Assembly (NCBI GenBank): GCA_951812725.1
Contig: OX638330.1
Location: 5,125,405 to 5,189,404 of the forward strand
Length of the DNA stretch: 64,000 nucleotides
Source of the DNA: an uncultured Caldilineaceae bacterium
GTDB taxonomy: Bacteria; Chloroflexota; Anaerolineae; Caldilineales; Caldilineaceae
Reading direction: 5' to 3'
Below, in pieces: positions 28,450-36,011 of the stretch (within the stretch, counting starts at the first letter, position 1; each line of letters starts with the position of its first letter). Below the pieces are notes generated by a model. That model searched no databases and was not told where the DNA came from. It saw only the letters and a list, made by a program, of their open reading frames with translations. Made by a program: the position numbers and the translations under genes.

Positions 28450-29406
28450 TCAAAACGGGGGTTTGAAGCCATGCTTGCCTTCTCCGGGAGTGGGCAAGTC
28501 ATGGTGTTTGAATTCTGACTTCATGAGTTGCAAGAATTCTTGATAAATCTCATCATACTTTGAAGGGATTGATTTTCTGTCACAGTTCAATTTTTCTGCT
28601 AACAGATTAAGGGCTTGGTCCCTTGTGCCCGCCACGAATTTGCCTTTCCTAAAGTGAAAGGGCTGGATGATGAACTGACGGACACCAGTATCGATCAGTC
28701 TATTGATAAACTGTCTGCCGTTACTTATCAGCAAGAGCGGTGTCAGAGTAATGCAGGACTTAATCTCGGACGCACATATTTGAGAAATGGCTTCCAGGCG
28801 TTTTGTACTGGAGGGGCAAGACGGCTCGAAGGATTTCTTAATGGAATCGTCGTCGGTGGTGATGGTCATGTTGACTTGAACTTGACCGCCATTTTCTTCG
28901 ATTCGATGAAAGAGATCGATATCTCTAGTGGCAGTTGGGCTGCGTGTTTGAATAACCAGTTTGGGTTTATGATTTTGGGCTAGATCGTTAAGCAGGCTGC
29001 GGGTTACTTCCAATTTTGACTCGATGGGTTGGTAGGGATCGGTGACACTGCTCATGTAGATTCGTTTGCCGTTCAGGGAGCCTTTTCGCATCTTTTGCAT
29101 GAGCGCAGCTGCATTTTCCTTAACGGTAACCCATTCCCCCCAAGAATTCTTTTTTGAAACATCGTAATTAAAGAAAGCTGCGTAGCAATAGGAGCAGCCG
29201 AAGGAGCATCCACTGAAGGGGTTAAGGGTGAAGTCATATTCGTTCATGAACCCGGACGCTTTGGTCAGGATTTGCCGAGACGATATGTAGTCAACGGTGG
29301 CGGGGCCAAAGCGATCGGGCCTGAAATTGAGTAGAGGTTCGGACTGATTAGGCCCTGGTTCGTCTTGGCCAAACAGGTTGAGTTGGAATTGTGTGGTGGT
29401 AGGCAT
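28450..29406 (-). CDS. SPL-type radical SAM protein
   Basis: 318 residues. NPFSGCSFGCSYCYA carries the C-x3-C-x2-C cluster that binds the 4Fe-4S centre, as in spore photoproduct lyase-like radical SAM proteins. MSSVTDPYQPIE and LVIQTRSPTATRDIDLF are further family landmarks. The enzyme should make a 5'-deoxyadenosyl radical; the substrate is unknown. It follows a putative methyltransferase on the same strand by about 45 bp and the two are probably one operon. GC is low compared with the metabolic genes. SPL-type proteins in defence islands often pair with a small partner protein; that is context, not proof. Confidence 0.82.
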   Translation of the reverse strand: MPTTTQFQLNLFGQDEPGPNQSEPLLNFRPDRFGPATVDYISSRQILTKASGFMNEYDFTLNPFSGCSFGCSYCYAAFFNYDVSKKNSWGEWVTVKENAAALMQKMRKGSLNGKRIYMSSVTDPYQPIESKLEVTRSLLNDLAQNHKPKLVIQTRSPTATRDIDLFHRIEENGGQVQVNMTITTDDDSIKKSFEPSCPSSTKRLEAISQICASEIKSCITLTPLLLISNGRQFINRLIDTGVRQFIIQPFHFRKGKFVAGTRDQALNLLAEKLNCDRKSIPSKYDEIYQEFLQLMKSEFKHHDLPTPGEGKHGFKPPF

Positions 29407-29450
29407 TTGGGTGTCCGGTTAACGAGGGCTGAACCAAAATGTTTTTGGGT

Positions 29451-30392
29451 TCAAGGTATCGTAATGAATATTGGTGTTGTTGTGATCAACGAATTCTTCG
29501 ATCCCCAAAGCAATGCACAACTCTTTGTTTGTAGAAAGGGCCGCATGATACTTGGCCAGAACCCATAATTCTTCGCTTGTTGTGCAATGAAGTACGATGG
29601 GCACCAGACACGACCATCAGCCAAAGAAGCGGACTTGGGAAAGTTGCCGTCAAACCACCAGCATTTATGGACAAATGGGAAAGCTCTCTCTAACTCATAT
29701 CTGGAATAAGAATTAGAATGGCACGAGAAAACACCCATGGCGGGATCAATATGTTCACAAATCCGTTCGATTTCTGCGCCCAAGTCGAAATAGCGAGGGT
29801 ATAAAGCATGAAATGCAGTCAGCCACGTATAGGTTCCTGTTCCGATATTTGTGTTTGTGTCCCATTGCTCTGCCTGGGTGCAGGAAACAGCTTGAACGGC
29901 TTGCGCCAGGAAGGAATTGGTAAATTCGGACTCAACGATTTTGACGAATTCTTGCCAAATAAGATTGCCCATAATGCGCATACAGACGCTATTATCAATT
30001 TCAACAACTTCGACACTTTTGATGGCTTGTCCTCTCTCGATGGAGTCCGCCACCATCAGAGCGGTTGCGATACGACAAGCGGAGGTTCCTGACCCAAAGT
30101 CGATGATGCTGAGAGTATCTTGGTACCTTGGCCTAAATCTATCAAGATGGTCAAGGGCCACCTTAGCCATATAAATGTGTCCGAGTTGATATCTGATAAC
30201 GTAAGCTGGAGGAATATAGAAACTATTATAGTTCGGCATTACCGATTTTGCAAGTTTTTTGGGCAAATCTTCGTTTTCAAGGCATGCCGTGTCGTTTGAC
30301 CAAGGTCTTATTGTCTGAACAATTTCCACCCAATATGCCAAGGCGTTAGCGCAGGCTCGGTCAAGCAGTTCTCGTTCTGCATAAGAGTTCAT
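29451..30392 (-). CDS. Putative SAM-dependent methyltransferase, possible 3' frameshift
   Basis: 313 residues from ATG 30392 (a TTG at 30431 is possible). SIIDFGSGTSACRIATALMVAD looks like a SAM-binding glycine loop and SVEVVEIDNSVCMRIMGNL like the acidic beta-2 end. The last 40 or so residues are ambiguous. A second frame from GTG near 29604 reads HCTTSEELWVLAKYHAAL...NPKTFWFSPR and stops just before the radical SAM gene, and it looks more protein-like than the nominal end. A +1 or -1 slip near 29600 would join them. Target is unknown. Confidence 0.5.
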   Translation of the reverse strand: MNSYAERELLDRACANALAYWVEIVQTIRPWSNDTACLENEDLPKKLAKSVMPNYNSFYIPPAYVIRYQLGHIYMAKVALDHLDRFRPRYQDTLSIIDFGSGTSACRIATALMVADSIERGQAIKSVEVVEIDNSVCMRIMGNLIWQEFVKIVESEFTNSFLAQAVQAVSCTQAEQWDTNTNIGTGTYTWLTAFHALYPRYFDLGAEIERICEHIDPAMGVFSCHSNSYSRYELERAFPFVHKCWWFDGNFPKSASLADGRVWCPSYFIAQQAKNYGFWPSIMRPFLQTKSCALLWGSKNSLITTTPIFITIP

Positions 30393-30555
30393 ATTGCATT
30401 TTTTTGTGGATAAATCATTAGAGTGAAGCAAAATTAGCCGGAGTTTACCACGGGTGGGTTGGGATACAAAATAGCGCGAAAATCCGTCACGGGAAGCAAG
30501 GGTTCTGCCAAACCTATTTGATCACAATCACTGCCGATGATGAGGGAGAGAGAGC

Positions 30556-30729
30556 ATGCTTGGTGAACAGTCCAAAAAGCCAGAAAGTACACCCAAGCGG
30601 AAACGCGGCCGTCCTGGAAAGCCCTTCAAAATCGACGACACGCCACAAAATGTTGCTCGTGCTCTGTGGGGAGAGCGATCAACCAAGTTCCCTAAGAATC
30701 AGCGAAATCAGACTCTAAGTGGGACATAA
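30556..30729 (+). CDS. Small AT-hook-like basic protein
   Basis: 57 residues from ATG 30556, with GGGAGAGAGAG as possible ribosome site. The N-terminus is very basic with KRKRGRPGKPFK, where GRP is an AT-hook core, then IDDTPQNVARALWGER and a basic tail. Small proteins with KRGRPxKP...DTPxNxA are common in genomes and on mobile DNA and may bind AT-rich DNA. It is divergent from the radical SAM operon. Function is unproven. Confidence 0.55.
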   Translation: MLGEQSKKPESTPKRKRGRPGKPFKIDDTPQNVARALWGERSTKFPKNQRNQTLSGT

Positions 30730-30794
30730 AATGTCCAATGTGATCTTCCGATATAAGCCCCCTAATTTAGCCGCGAAATGACCTGGACCGGTCG

Positions 30795-31907
30795 CTACCC
30801 ACACAACTCCCCGATCAGCCGCGCATAAATCTCCACCGCCTCATGCAACTGCTCGACCGCGATCCACTCGCCGACCGTGTGCGCCTGGTCGATGTTGCCG
30901 GGGCCGAGCACGAGCGCGTCCATATACCTCTGATAACACTCCGCTTCGGTGCCGTACGGAACGGTGACCGCGCGCGGCGCGCCGGTCGCGCGGCAGGCCG
31001 CATGCGCCAGCGGGCCGTCCGCATCAGCAAAAAAAGGACCGCCGCTCCGATGCTCCACCTCCAGGCCATGCGCTTCCGCCCGCTCCACGACCATTTGCAT
31101 CGCTTCCTCGAAACAGGCGTCGGGCATGGCCCGCAGTTTGAGAGTGGCGACGGTTCGCGCTGCGGTCACATTGGAGGCGGTGCCGCCGTCGTCGATCACC
31201 AGGTTGAAGCCGTTGGTGGGCGGGTCGAAGAGTGGATTTTGGAAGCGTTCTTCCGTGCGGAAGATCTTAGCCAGCTCGGCCATCTCTGCCAGATATGGGG
31301 CGATCTTGAAGTTGGCTGACTCGCCTTTGTCGGTGCTGGTGTGCGCGGCGACCCCGTGCGCGGTGACGATGATGCTGCCGCCCCCCTTGTGCGCATAGAC
31401 CGGCTGCAGCTGTGACGGCTCGCAGACGATGCAGTATTGGGGCCAGCCGTCCGTCAATGTCTGCGAGCGTATGACGATATCGTGCGCGCCGGTGTGTCCC
31501 CGCTCCTCGTCCGAGGTGACGGCGATGACCAGCGGCCGCTCCAGGTCAGCGGCATCGAAACGGCAGGCCGCTGCAATCGACGCGGCCAGGGGACCCTTCA
31601 TATCGGCAGAGCCGCGGCCCACCAGGCGCCCATCTTCCAGCACTGGCGTGAACGGCTCCCAGCCGGCATCGCCCGGCACCGTGTCCGAGTGGCTGAACAG
31701 GCCCAGCCCGCCGGCCCCGGCGCCCTTCTTCGCCACCAGGCTGACCTTCTCCACGTCGAACTGGTCAATGTAGGACAGCTCCTCGACCGCGAAGCCGCCC
31801 TCCTCAAGCACCCCGCGCAGAAAGTCCGAAATCGCCCGGTTGCTCGTCGGCGTCTCCGAGGGCATTGCGATCAGTTCACTGGTAAGTTCGACAACGTCGA
31901 TCTCCAT
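30795..31907 (-). CDS. M20-family deacylase, ArgE-like (copy 1)
   Basis: 370 residues. Metal and catalytic residues are present: HSDTVPG (His, Asp), GSADMKG (bridging Asp), SDEERG (catalytic Glu pair), CEPSQ (Glu), and the late His in IDQAHTVGE. The family removes acyl groups from amino acids, for example N-acetylornithine, with two zinc ions. It is a tandem duplicate of the gene at 31995. No other arginine genes are close, so a catabolic deacylase for acylated amino acids is equally possible. Confidence 0.85.
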   Translation of the reverse strand: MEIDVVELTSELIAMPSETPTSNRAISDFLRGVLEEGGFAVEELSYIDQFDVEKVSLVAKKGAGAGGLGLFSHSDTVPGDAGWEPFTPVLEDGRLVGRGSADMKGPLAASIAAACRFDAADLERPLVIAVTSDEERGHTGAHDIVIRSQTLTDGWPQYCIVCEPSQLQPVYAHKGGGSIIVTAHGVAAHTSTDKGESANFKIAPYLAEMAELAKIFRTEERFQNPLFDPPTNGFNLVIDDGGTASNVTAARTVATLKLRAMPDACFEEAMQMVVERAEAHGLEVEHRSGGPFFADADGPLAHAACRATGAPRAVTVPYGTEAECYQRYMDALVLGPGNIDQAHTVGEWIAVEQLHEAVEIYARLIGELCG

Positions 31908-31994
31908 GGCACTGCCCTTTCTTATCGGATTTCCTATCGCGCAGTTCCGAAAAAGCCCCGCACTCAGGGCGACCAGCGGCCCACCTGCTGATTA

Positions 31995-33107
31995 CTACCC
32001 ACACAACTCCTCGATCAGCCGCGAGTACACCTCCACCGCCCCCTGCAACTGCTCGACCGCGATCCACTCGCCGACCGTATGGGCCTGCGCGATGTTGCCG
32101 GGCCCGAGCACCAGCGCTTCGGCATACTTCTGATAGCACTCGGCCTCAGTGCCGTAGGGCACGGTGACCGCTGCCGGCGCGCCGGTCGCACGGCAGGCCG
32201 CCTGCGCCAGCGGGCCGTCCGCAGTGGCGAAGAATGGGCTGATGCTCCAATGCTCCACCTCCAGGCCGTGCGCTTCCGCCCGCCCCACAACCATCTGCAC
32301 CGCTTCTTCGAAGCAGGCGTCGGGCATGGCGCGAATACTCAGGCGGACCACTGTGCGCGCCGCGGTTACGTTGGTGGCGGTATCGCCGTCGCTGATCACC
32401 ATGTTGAAGCCGTTCGTCGGCGGGTCAAAGAGCGGATTCTGGAAGCGTTTCTCGCTGCGGAAAACCTGTACAAGATCGGCCATTTCGGCGAGAAAGGGGG
32501 CGATCTTAAAGTTGGCCGACTCGCCCCTGTCGGTGCTGGTATGCGCGGCGAACCCCCGCGCCGTGACCGTGATGCCGGCGCCGCCCTTATGCGCATAGAC
32601 CGGCTGCAACTCCGTCGGCTCACAGACGATGCAATATTGGGGCCAGCCGCTCGTCAACGTCTGCGAACGGATGACAACGTCGTGCGCGCCAATGTGACCC
32701 CCCTCCTCATCCGCGGTGACGACGATCACAAGCGGCTGCTTGAGGTCGTCGTCCTTGTAGCGGCAGGCCGCGGCAATCGACGCCGCCAGAGGACCCTTCA
32801 TGTCGGCAGAGCCGCGTCCCACCAGGCGTCCATTTTCCAGCGTAGGCGTGAACGGCTCCCAGCCGACGTCGCCCGGCACCGTGTCCGAGTGGCTGAACAA
32901 GCCCAGCCCGCCGGCCCCCGCGCCCCTCTTGGCGACCAGGCTGACCTTCTCCTCATCGGACGGGTCGATATAGGTGACTTCCTCGACCGCAAAGCCGCCC
33001 TCCTCCAGCACCCCGCGCAGAAAATCGGAGATCGGCCGGTTGCTTGTCGGCGTCTCCGAGGGCATTGCGATCAGTTCACTGGCAAGCTCGACAACGTCGA
33101 TGTTCAT
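31995..33107 (-). CDS. M20-family deacylase, ArgE-like (copy 2)
   Basis: Also 370 residues and aligned without gaps to the downstream copy over nearly its whole length, including the same C-terminal ELCG. All M20 residues are kept (HSDTVPG, GSADMKG, ADEEGG, CEPTE, IAQAHTVGE). Differences cluster in surface segments (YIDPSDEEKV against YIDQFDVEKV; EHWSISPFFATADG against EHRSGGPFFADADG). The gap between the copies is 87 bp. A recent in-place duplication is the simplest reading; the copies may differ in substrate. Confidence 0.85.
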   Translation of the reverse strand: MNIDVVELASELIAMPSETPTSNRPISDFLRGVLEEGGFAVEEVTYIDPSDEEKVSLVAKRGAGAGGLGLFSHSDTVPGDVGWEPFTPTLENGRLVGRGSADMKGPLAASIAAACRYKDDDLKQPLVIVVTADEEGGHIGAHDVVIRSQTLTSGWPQYCIVCEPTELQPVYAHKGGAGITVTARGFAAHTSTDRGESANFKIAPFLAEMADLVQVFRSEKRFQNPLFDPPTNGFNMVISDGDTATNVTAARTVVRLSIRAMPDACFEEAVQMVVGRAEAHGLEVEHWSISPFFATADGPLAQAACRATGAPAAVTVPYGTEAECYQKYAEALVLGPGNIAQAHTVGEWIAVEQLQGAVEVYSRLIEELCG

Positions 33108-33171
33108 GGCTGTCCTCTCTCTTGTCCGGTCTTCCGGCGCCGCGCCCTTCAGATATCACGTACGGCGTCAT

Positions 33172-33465
33172 TCATACAAACAATGCTTCTCTTTCGATAC
33201 GACGCATAAAGGGCGTGTCAATTTTTTTGCTGAGGCGGCTGATATCCACCTCGCGCCCCAGGACTTTCTCCATATAAATGTATAGCCCAGCCAAGGCGTC
33301 GAATTTCGGCTCTTTCAGTTCCACGATCAGGTCTATGTCGCTGTCTTCGGTCTGCGTTCCGTAAGCGTACGACCCGTAGAGGCCGATTCGACGCACGCCG
33401 AAGCGCCGTTCAAGCTCAGGCTTTGAATGGTCCAGAATCGTGAGAATCTCTTCTGCTGATCTCAT
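33172..33465 (-). CDS. MntA-like nucleotidyltransferase
   Basis: 97 residues with the minimal nucleotidyltransferase motif GSYAYGTQTEDSDIDLIVE (GS-x9-DxD) and the later strand Asp in EVDISRL. MntA antitoxins AMPylate a HEPN partner toxin encoded next to them. No HEPN gene lies beside this one, so it is an orphan or has lost its partner. It is 64 bp upstream of the M20 pair on the same strand. Confidence 0.85.
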   Translation of the reverse strand: MRSAEEILTILDHSKPELERRFGVRRIGLYGSYAYGTQTEDSDIDLIVELKEPKFDALAGLYIYMEKVLGREVDISRLSKKIDTPFMRRIEREALFV

Positions 33466-33517
33466 CGTTCTTATACTATCCCGGGCTACCTTCGATTTTG
33501 CACTCCATGTCGATCTG

Positions 33518-34606
33518 CTATCGCAGCTTCCCCCGCCCGCTCACCTGCCAGACCGTCTCGACGATACCTTTGCGCACACCGTACATCGCATCGTGCAGGA
33601 AAACGGTCGCGTCGCCGTAGCCGACGATGAAATCCAGCACATCTCCAACCTGTACGCTCTTGTTCGGCTCGGAGAGCGTGATCACCCCGTGCTCCGCCGA
33701 GGCCGCGATGTCGACCACGTTTTCCAGGCTGACTGCTTTAGGCTGCCTTTCCATGCCGGGCAGTGTTTTGAAACCGGCGTCGGTGATGATGCGGTCAGGC
33801 GCGGGCCGGCTCGTGACCACCGCCTGGCCAAACAGCGCCGGGTCGGTCGGCACTCCCCACATCTGGTAGGTGGCGTCGCCGAAAATGGCGCCCCCGGCCT
33901 GGATCTCGGTCACTTCCGGCTGGTGCATCGTTACATCCATCGTGCCGCTGCCGCCGCAACTGACGATCTCGATCGGCAGTCCCGCGTCGCGGCAGGCCTG
34001 CGCCGACGCCGCCAGCTGTCCGATACACCCCTGGATCGCCTGCGCGCGCTCGTCCGGATCCTCCAACGACAGCGTATGCCCCTCCCAGGCCATCAGCCCG
34101 ACCAGCCGCAGCCCGTCCTGCTCCTGGACCGCGCCCGCCAGCGCGACAACCGCCGTGCCGGGTTCGACGCCGGCCCGGTTCATGCCGACATTGAGCTCGA
34201 CGACAATCGGGATTTCGACGCCGATCGCCTCGGCGGCCGCGCCGAGCTCCGCCAGCGTCGCCGTGTTGTCCACTGTGACCTTCACGTTCGCATGGCGTTG
34301 CAGCGCGGCCACGCGCGCGTACTTCTGCGCGCCCACTACCTGATTGGCGATCAGAATGTCGCGCACACCGGCCGCCGCCATCACCTCCGCTTCGCCCGGC
34401 TTCGCGCACGTCACCCCGAGCGCGCCCGCATCGATCATCTTATGCGCAATCGCCGGTATCTTTATCCCCTTCGTGTGCGGCCGCCAGTCCACGCCGGCAT
34501 CCTTGAAGTCGTCCATCAGCAACGCAATGTTGCGCTCCAATATATCCAGATCCACCCACAGCGTCGGCGTATCCAGCAACTCTTTCGCACGTCCGATTTC
34601 AGTCAT
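33518..34606 (-). CDS. D-threonine aldolase-like PLP enzyme (alanine racemase N-domain)
   Basis: 362 residues. LDTPTLWVDLDILERNI opens the fold-III barrel; WRPHTKG holds the PLP lysine (about K46). CAKPGEAEVMAAAGV, ANQVVG and VELNVGMNRAGVEPG are family motifs, and the C-terminal domain keeps FIVGYGDATVFLHD, where a metal-binding site is usual. Enzymes of this group split D-threonine or dehydrate D-serine. Together with an M55 D-aminopeptidase at 46671 it suggests use of D-amino acids, but substrate is inferred. Confidence 0.82.
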   Translation of the reverse strand: MTEIGRAKELLDTPTLWVDLDILERNIALLMDDFKDAGVDWRPHTKGIKIPAIAHKMIDAGALGVTCAKPGEAEVMAAAGVRDILIANQVVGAQKYARVAALQRHANVKVTVDNTATLAELGAAAEAIGVEIPIVVELNVGMNRAGVEPGTAVVALAGAVQEQDGLRLVGLMAWEGHTLSLEDPDERAQAIQGCIGQLAASAQACRDAGLPIEIVSCGGSGTMDVTMHQPEVTEIQAGGAIFGDATYQMWGVPTDPALFGQAVVTSRPAPDRIITDAGFKTLPGMERQPKAVSLENVVDIAASAEHGVITLSEPNKSVQVGDVLDFIVGYGDATVFLHDAMYGVRKGIVETVWQVSGRGKLR

Positions 34607-34639
34607 TAGGTATCCTCATACTCTTGTTGTTGTCATTTC

Positions 34640-34933
34640 GAAACTGTGCAGCCACAACTAATCTGCAATCCTTAGTGAGGCGAGCAAACGTGTTCTTTCT
34701 CTCCTCATGATTGTCATATGGGCGGTCGGGCGCAAGCGCCCTCCCTTGTGCAGGGGCTGCGCCCCCGCAACGCCCCCCTACAAAACCATCGCTCACCGAC
34801 CTTGTGTGCGCATTCCAGCAGCGCCGCTCCAGCAACCTGTCTGCCGCCATCCGAATACGCAATCAGATAGCCTGAATGGCGGCAGGGATAAAGGGTTGGT
34901 CAAAACAAGCACCGTATATGGCTTAGTAGTTAC
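34640..34933. repeat. MITE-like element, copy E, older insertion
   Basis: 294 bp. The left end has drifted (GAAACTGTGCAGCC) while the right end is intact (GGCTTAGTAGTTAC). Flanking 8-mers GTCATTTC (34632-34639) and GTCATTCC (34934-34941) agree at 7 of 8, a decayed target duplication. The core at 34720-34778 has a GGGCG..CGCCC first hairpin. Confidence 0.85.
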
Positions 34934-34982
34934 GTCATTCCTTCTTATTGTCACTATTCCGCGGCAAGCGGCCAATATCAGC

Positions 34983-35002
34983 CACTAACCACTAACCACT
35001 GC
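34983..35002. repeat. Short heptamer tandem repeat (CTAACCA)
   Basis: Two tandem CTAACCA units plus partial units lie just after the SDR stop codon (35009). The same heptamer recurs at 2023-2043, about 8594-8613 and 46628-46665, always outside genes. Confidence 0.6.
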
Positions 35003-35008
35003 CGTTTC

Positions 35009-35806
35009 CTACCACGCCGTCCAGCCACCGTCGACCAGGATATTCTGCCCGGTGATGTAACTGCCGCCGTCGCTCGCCAGCAGCACCACCAGCCCTTTCA
35101 ACTCTTCCGGCTCACCCATCCGTCTCATCGGTACCCGGTCGGCCAGTCTGGCAACGAACGCCGGCTCGGCTTCCCGCACCTTTGGCGATGGGAACGGTCC
35201 CGGGCTGATCGCATTTACGCGTACCCCATCCTGCGCCCAGTAGACCGCCAGATGGCGGGTCAGGTGAATCAATCCGCCCTTCAGGCCGTGATAGTTGGGC
35301 GGGCTGTTGATATCAAAGCCGGTGTACGCCTCCGGGTAGCTGGCAACGACCCCGTACATGCTGGCGATGTTGATGATCGAGCCGGGCGCGCCGCGGCTGC
35401 GCAGATGGCGCACAACCTCGCGCGCCAGCAGGAAATAGGCGGTCACGCCGGTGTGATAGGCCTGGTTGAAGTCCTCGGCGCTGGCCGTGTCGATGCTCGG
35501 CGCGCCTCCCCCATAGGCGTTGTTGACCAGCACGTCTACCTTGCCCAGGCGCTGCACAACCGCCTCCACAAAACCGGGAACGGCATCGCTGTCGTCCTGC
35601 GCCAAACCGAAGCCCGCATGGCCGCTGCCGGGCAATGTCGCGGCAAACTCGGCCGCCCGCTCCCCATCGCGGCTGGTCACCGCGAGGGTCGCGCCCGCCT
35701 CCGCCAATCCGCGGCTCATCGCCGTCCCCAGCAGACCGGCCGCACCGGTGACAATCGCCACTTTTCCGCTGAGATCCAATAGTTCGGAGATCGTCTGTTC
35801 AGTCAT
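35009..35806 (-). CDS. Short-chain dehydrogenase/reductase
   Basis: 265 residues with the classical SDR plan: GKVAIVTGAAGLLGTAMSRGLA (cofactor loop, TGxxGxxG type), VDVLVNNAYGG (NNAG variant), and NIASMYGVVAS followed by a late PNYHGLKGGLI. The usual YxxxK is represented by Y-H-G-L-K, with the Ser in the preceding block. INAISPGPFPSPKV and FLASDGGSYITGQNILVDGG close the fold. It oxidises or reduces a hydroxyl/keto group with NAD(P); substrate unknown. Confidence 0.88.
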   Translation of the reverse strand: MTEQTISELLDLSGKVAIVTGAAGLLGTAMSRGLAEAGATLAVTSRDGERAAEFAATLPGSGHAGFGLAQDDSDAVPGFVEAVVQRLGKVDVLVNNAYGGGAPSIDTASAEDFNQAYHTGVTAYFLLAREVVRHLRSRGAPGSIINIASMYGVVASYPEAYTGFDINSPPNYHGLKGGLIHLTRHLAVYWAQDGVRVNAISPGPFPSPKVREAEPAFVARLADRVPMRRMGEPEELKGLVVLLASDGGSYITGQNILVDGGWTAW

Positions 35807-36011
35807 GGATATCCTTTTGTCTGAACTATGATTATTGTGATTAAATGAAGGACTGCGATGAGAGTACCGGCGGCGAGAAGATTATATGTACAATAGCTTA
35901 CTTCGCCGATTTTTTCCACTAGCCGAAAGGCGTTATCATTGTTTAGTTTCAGTAATCACTATTTAACGCCACTAGCTATTGGCCACTAGCCACTACCCGG
36001 AGGAACCTTCG

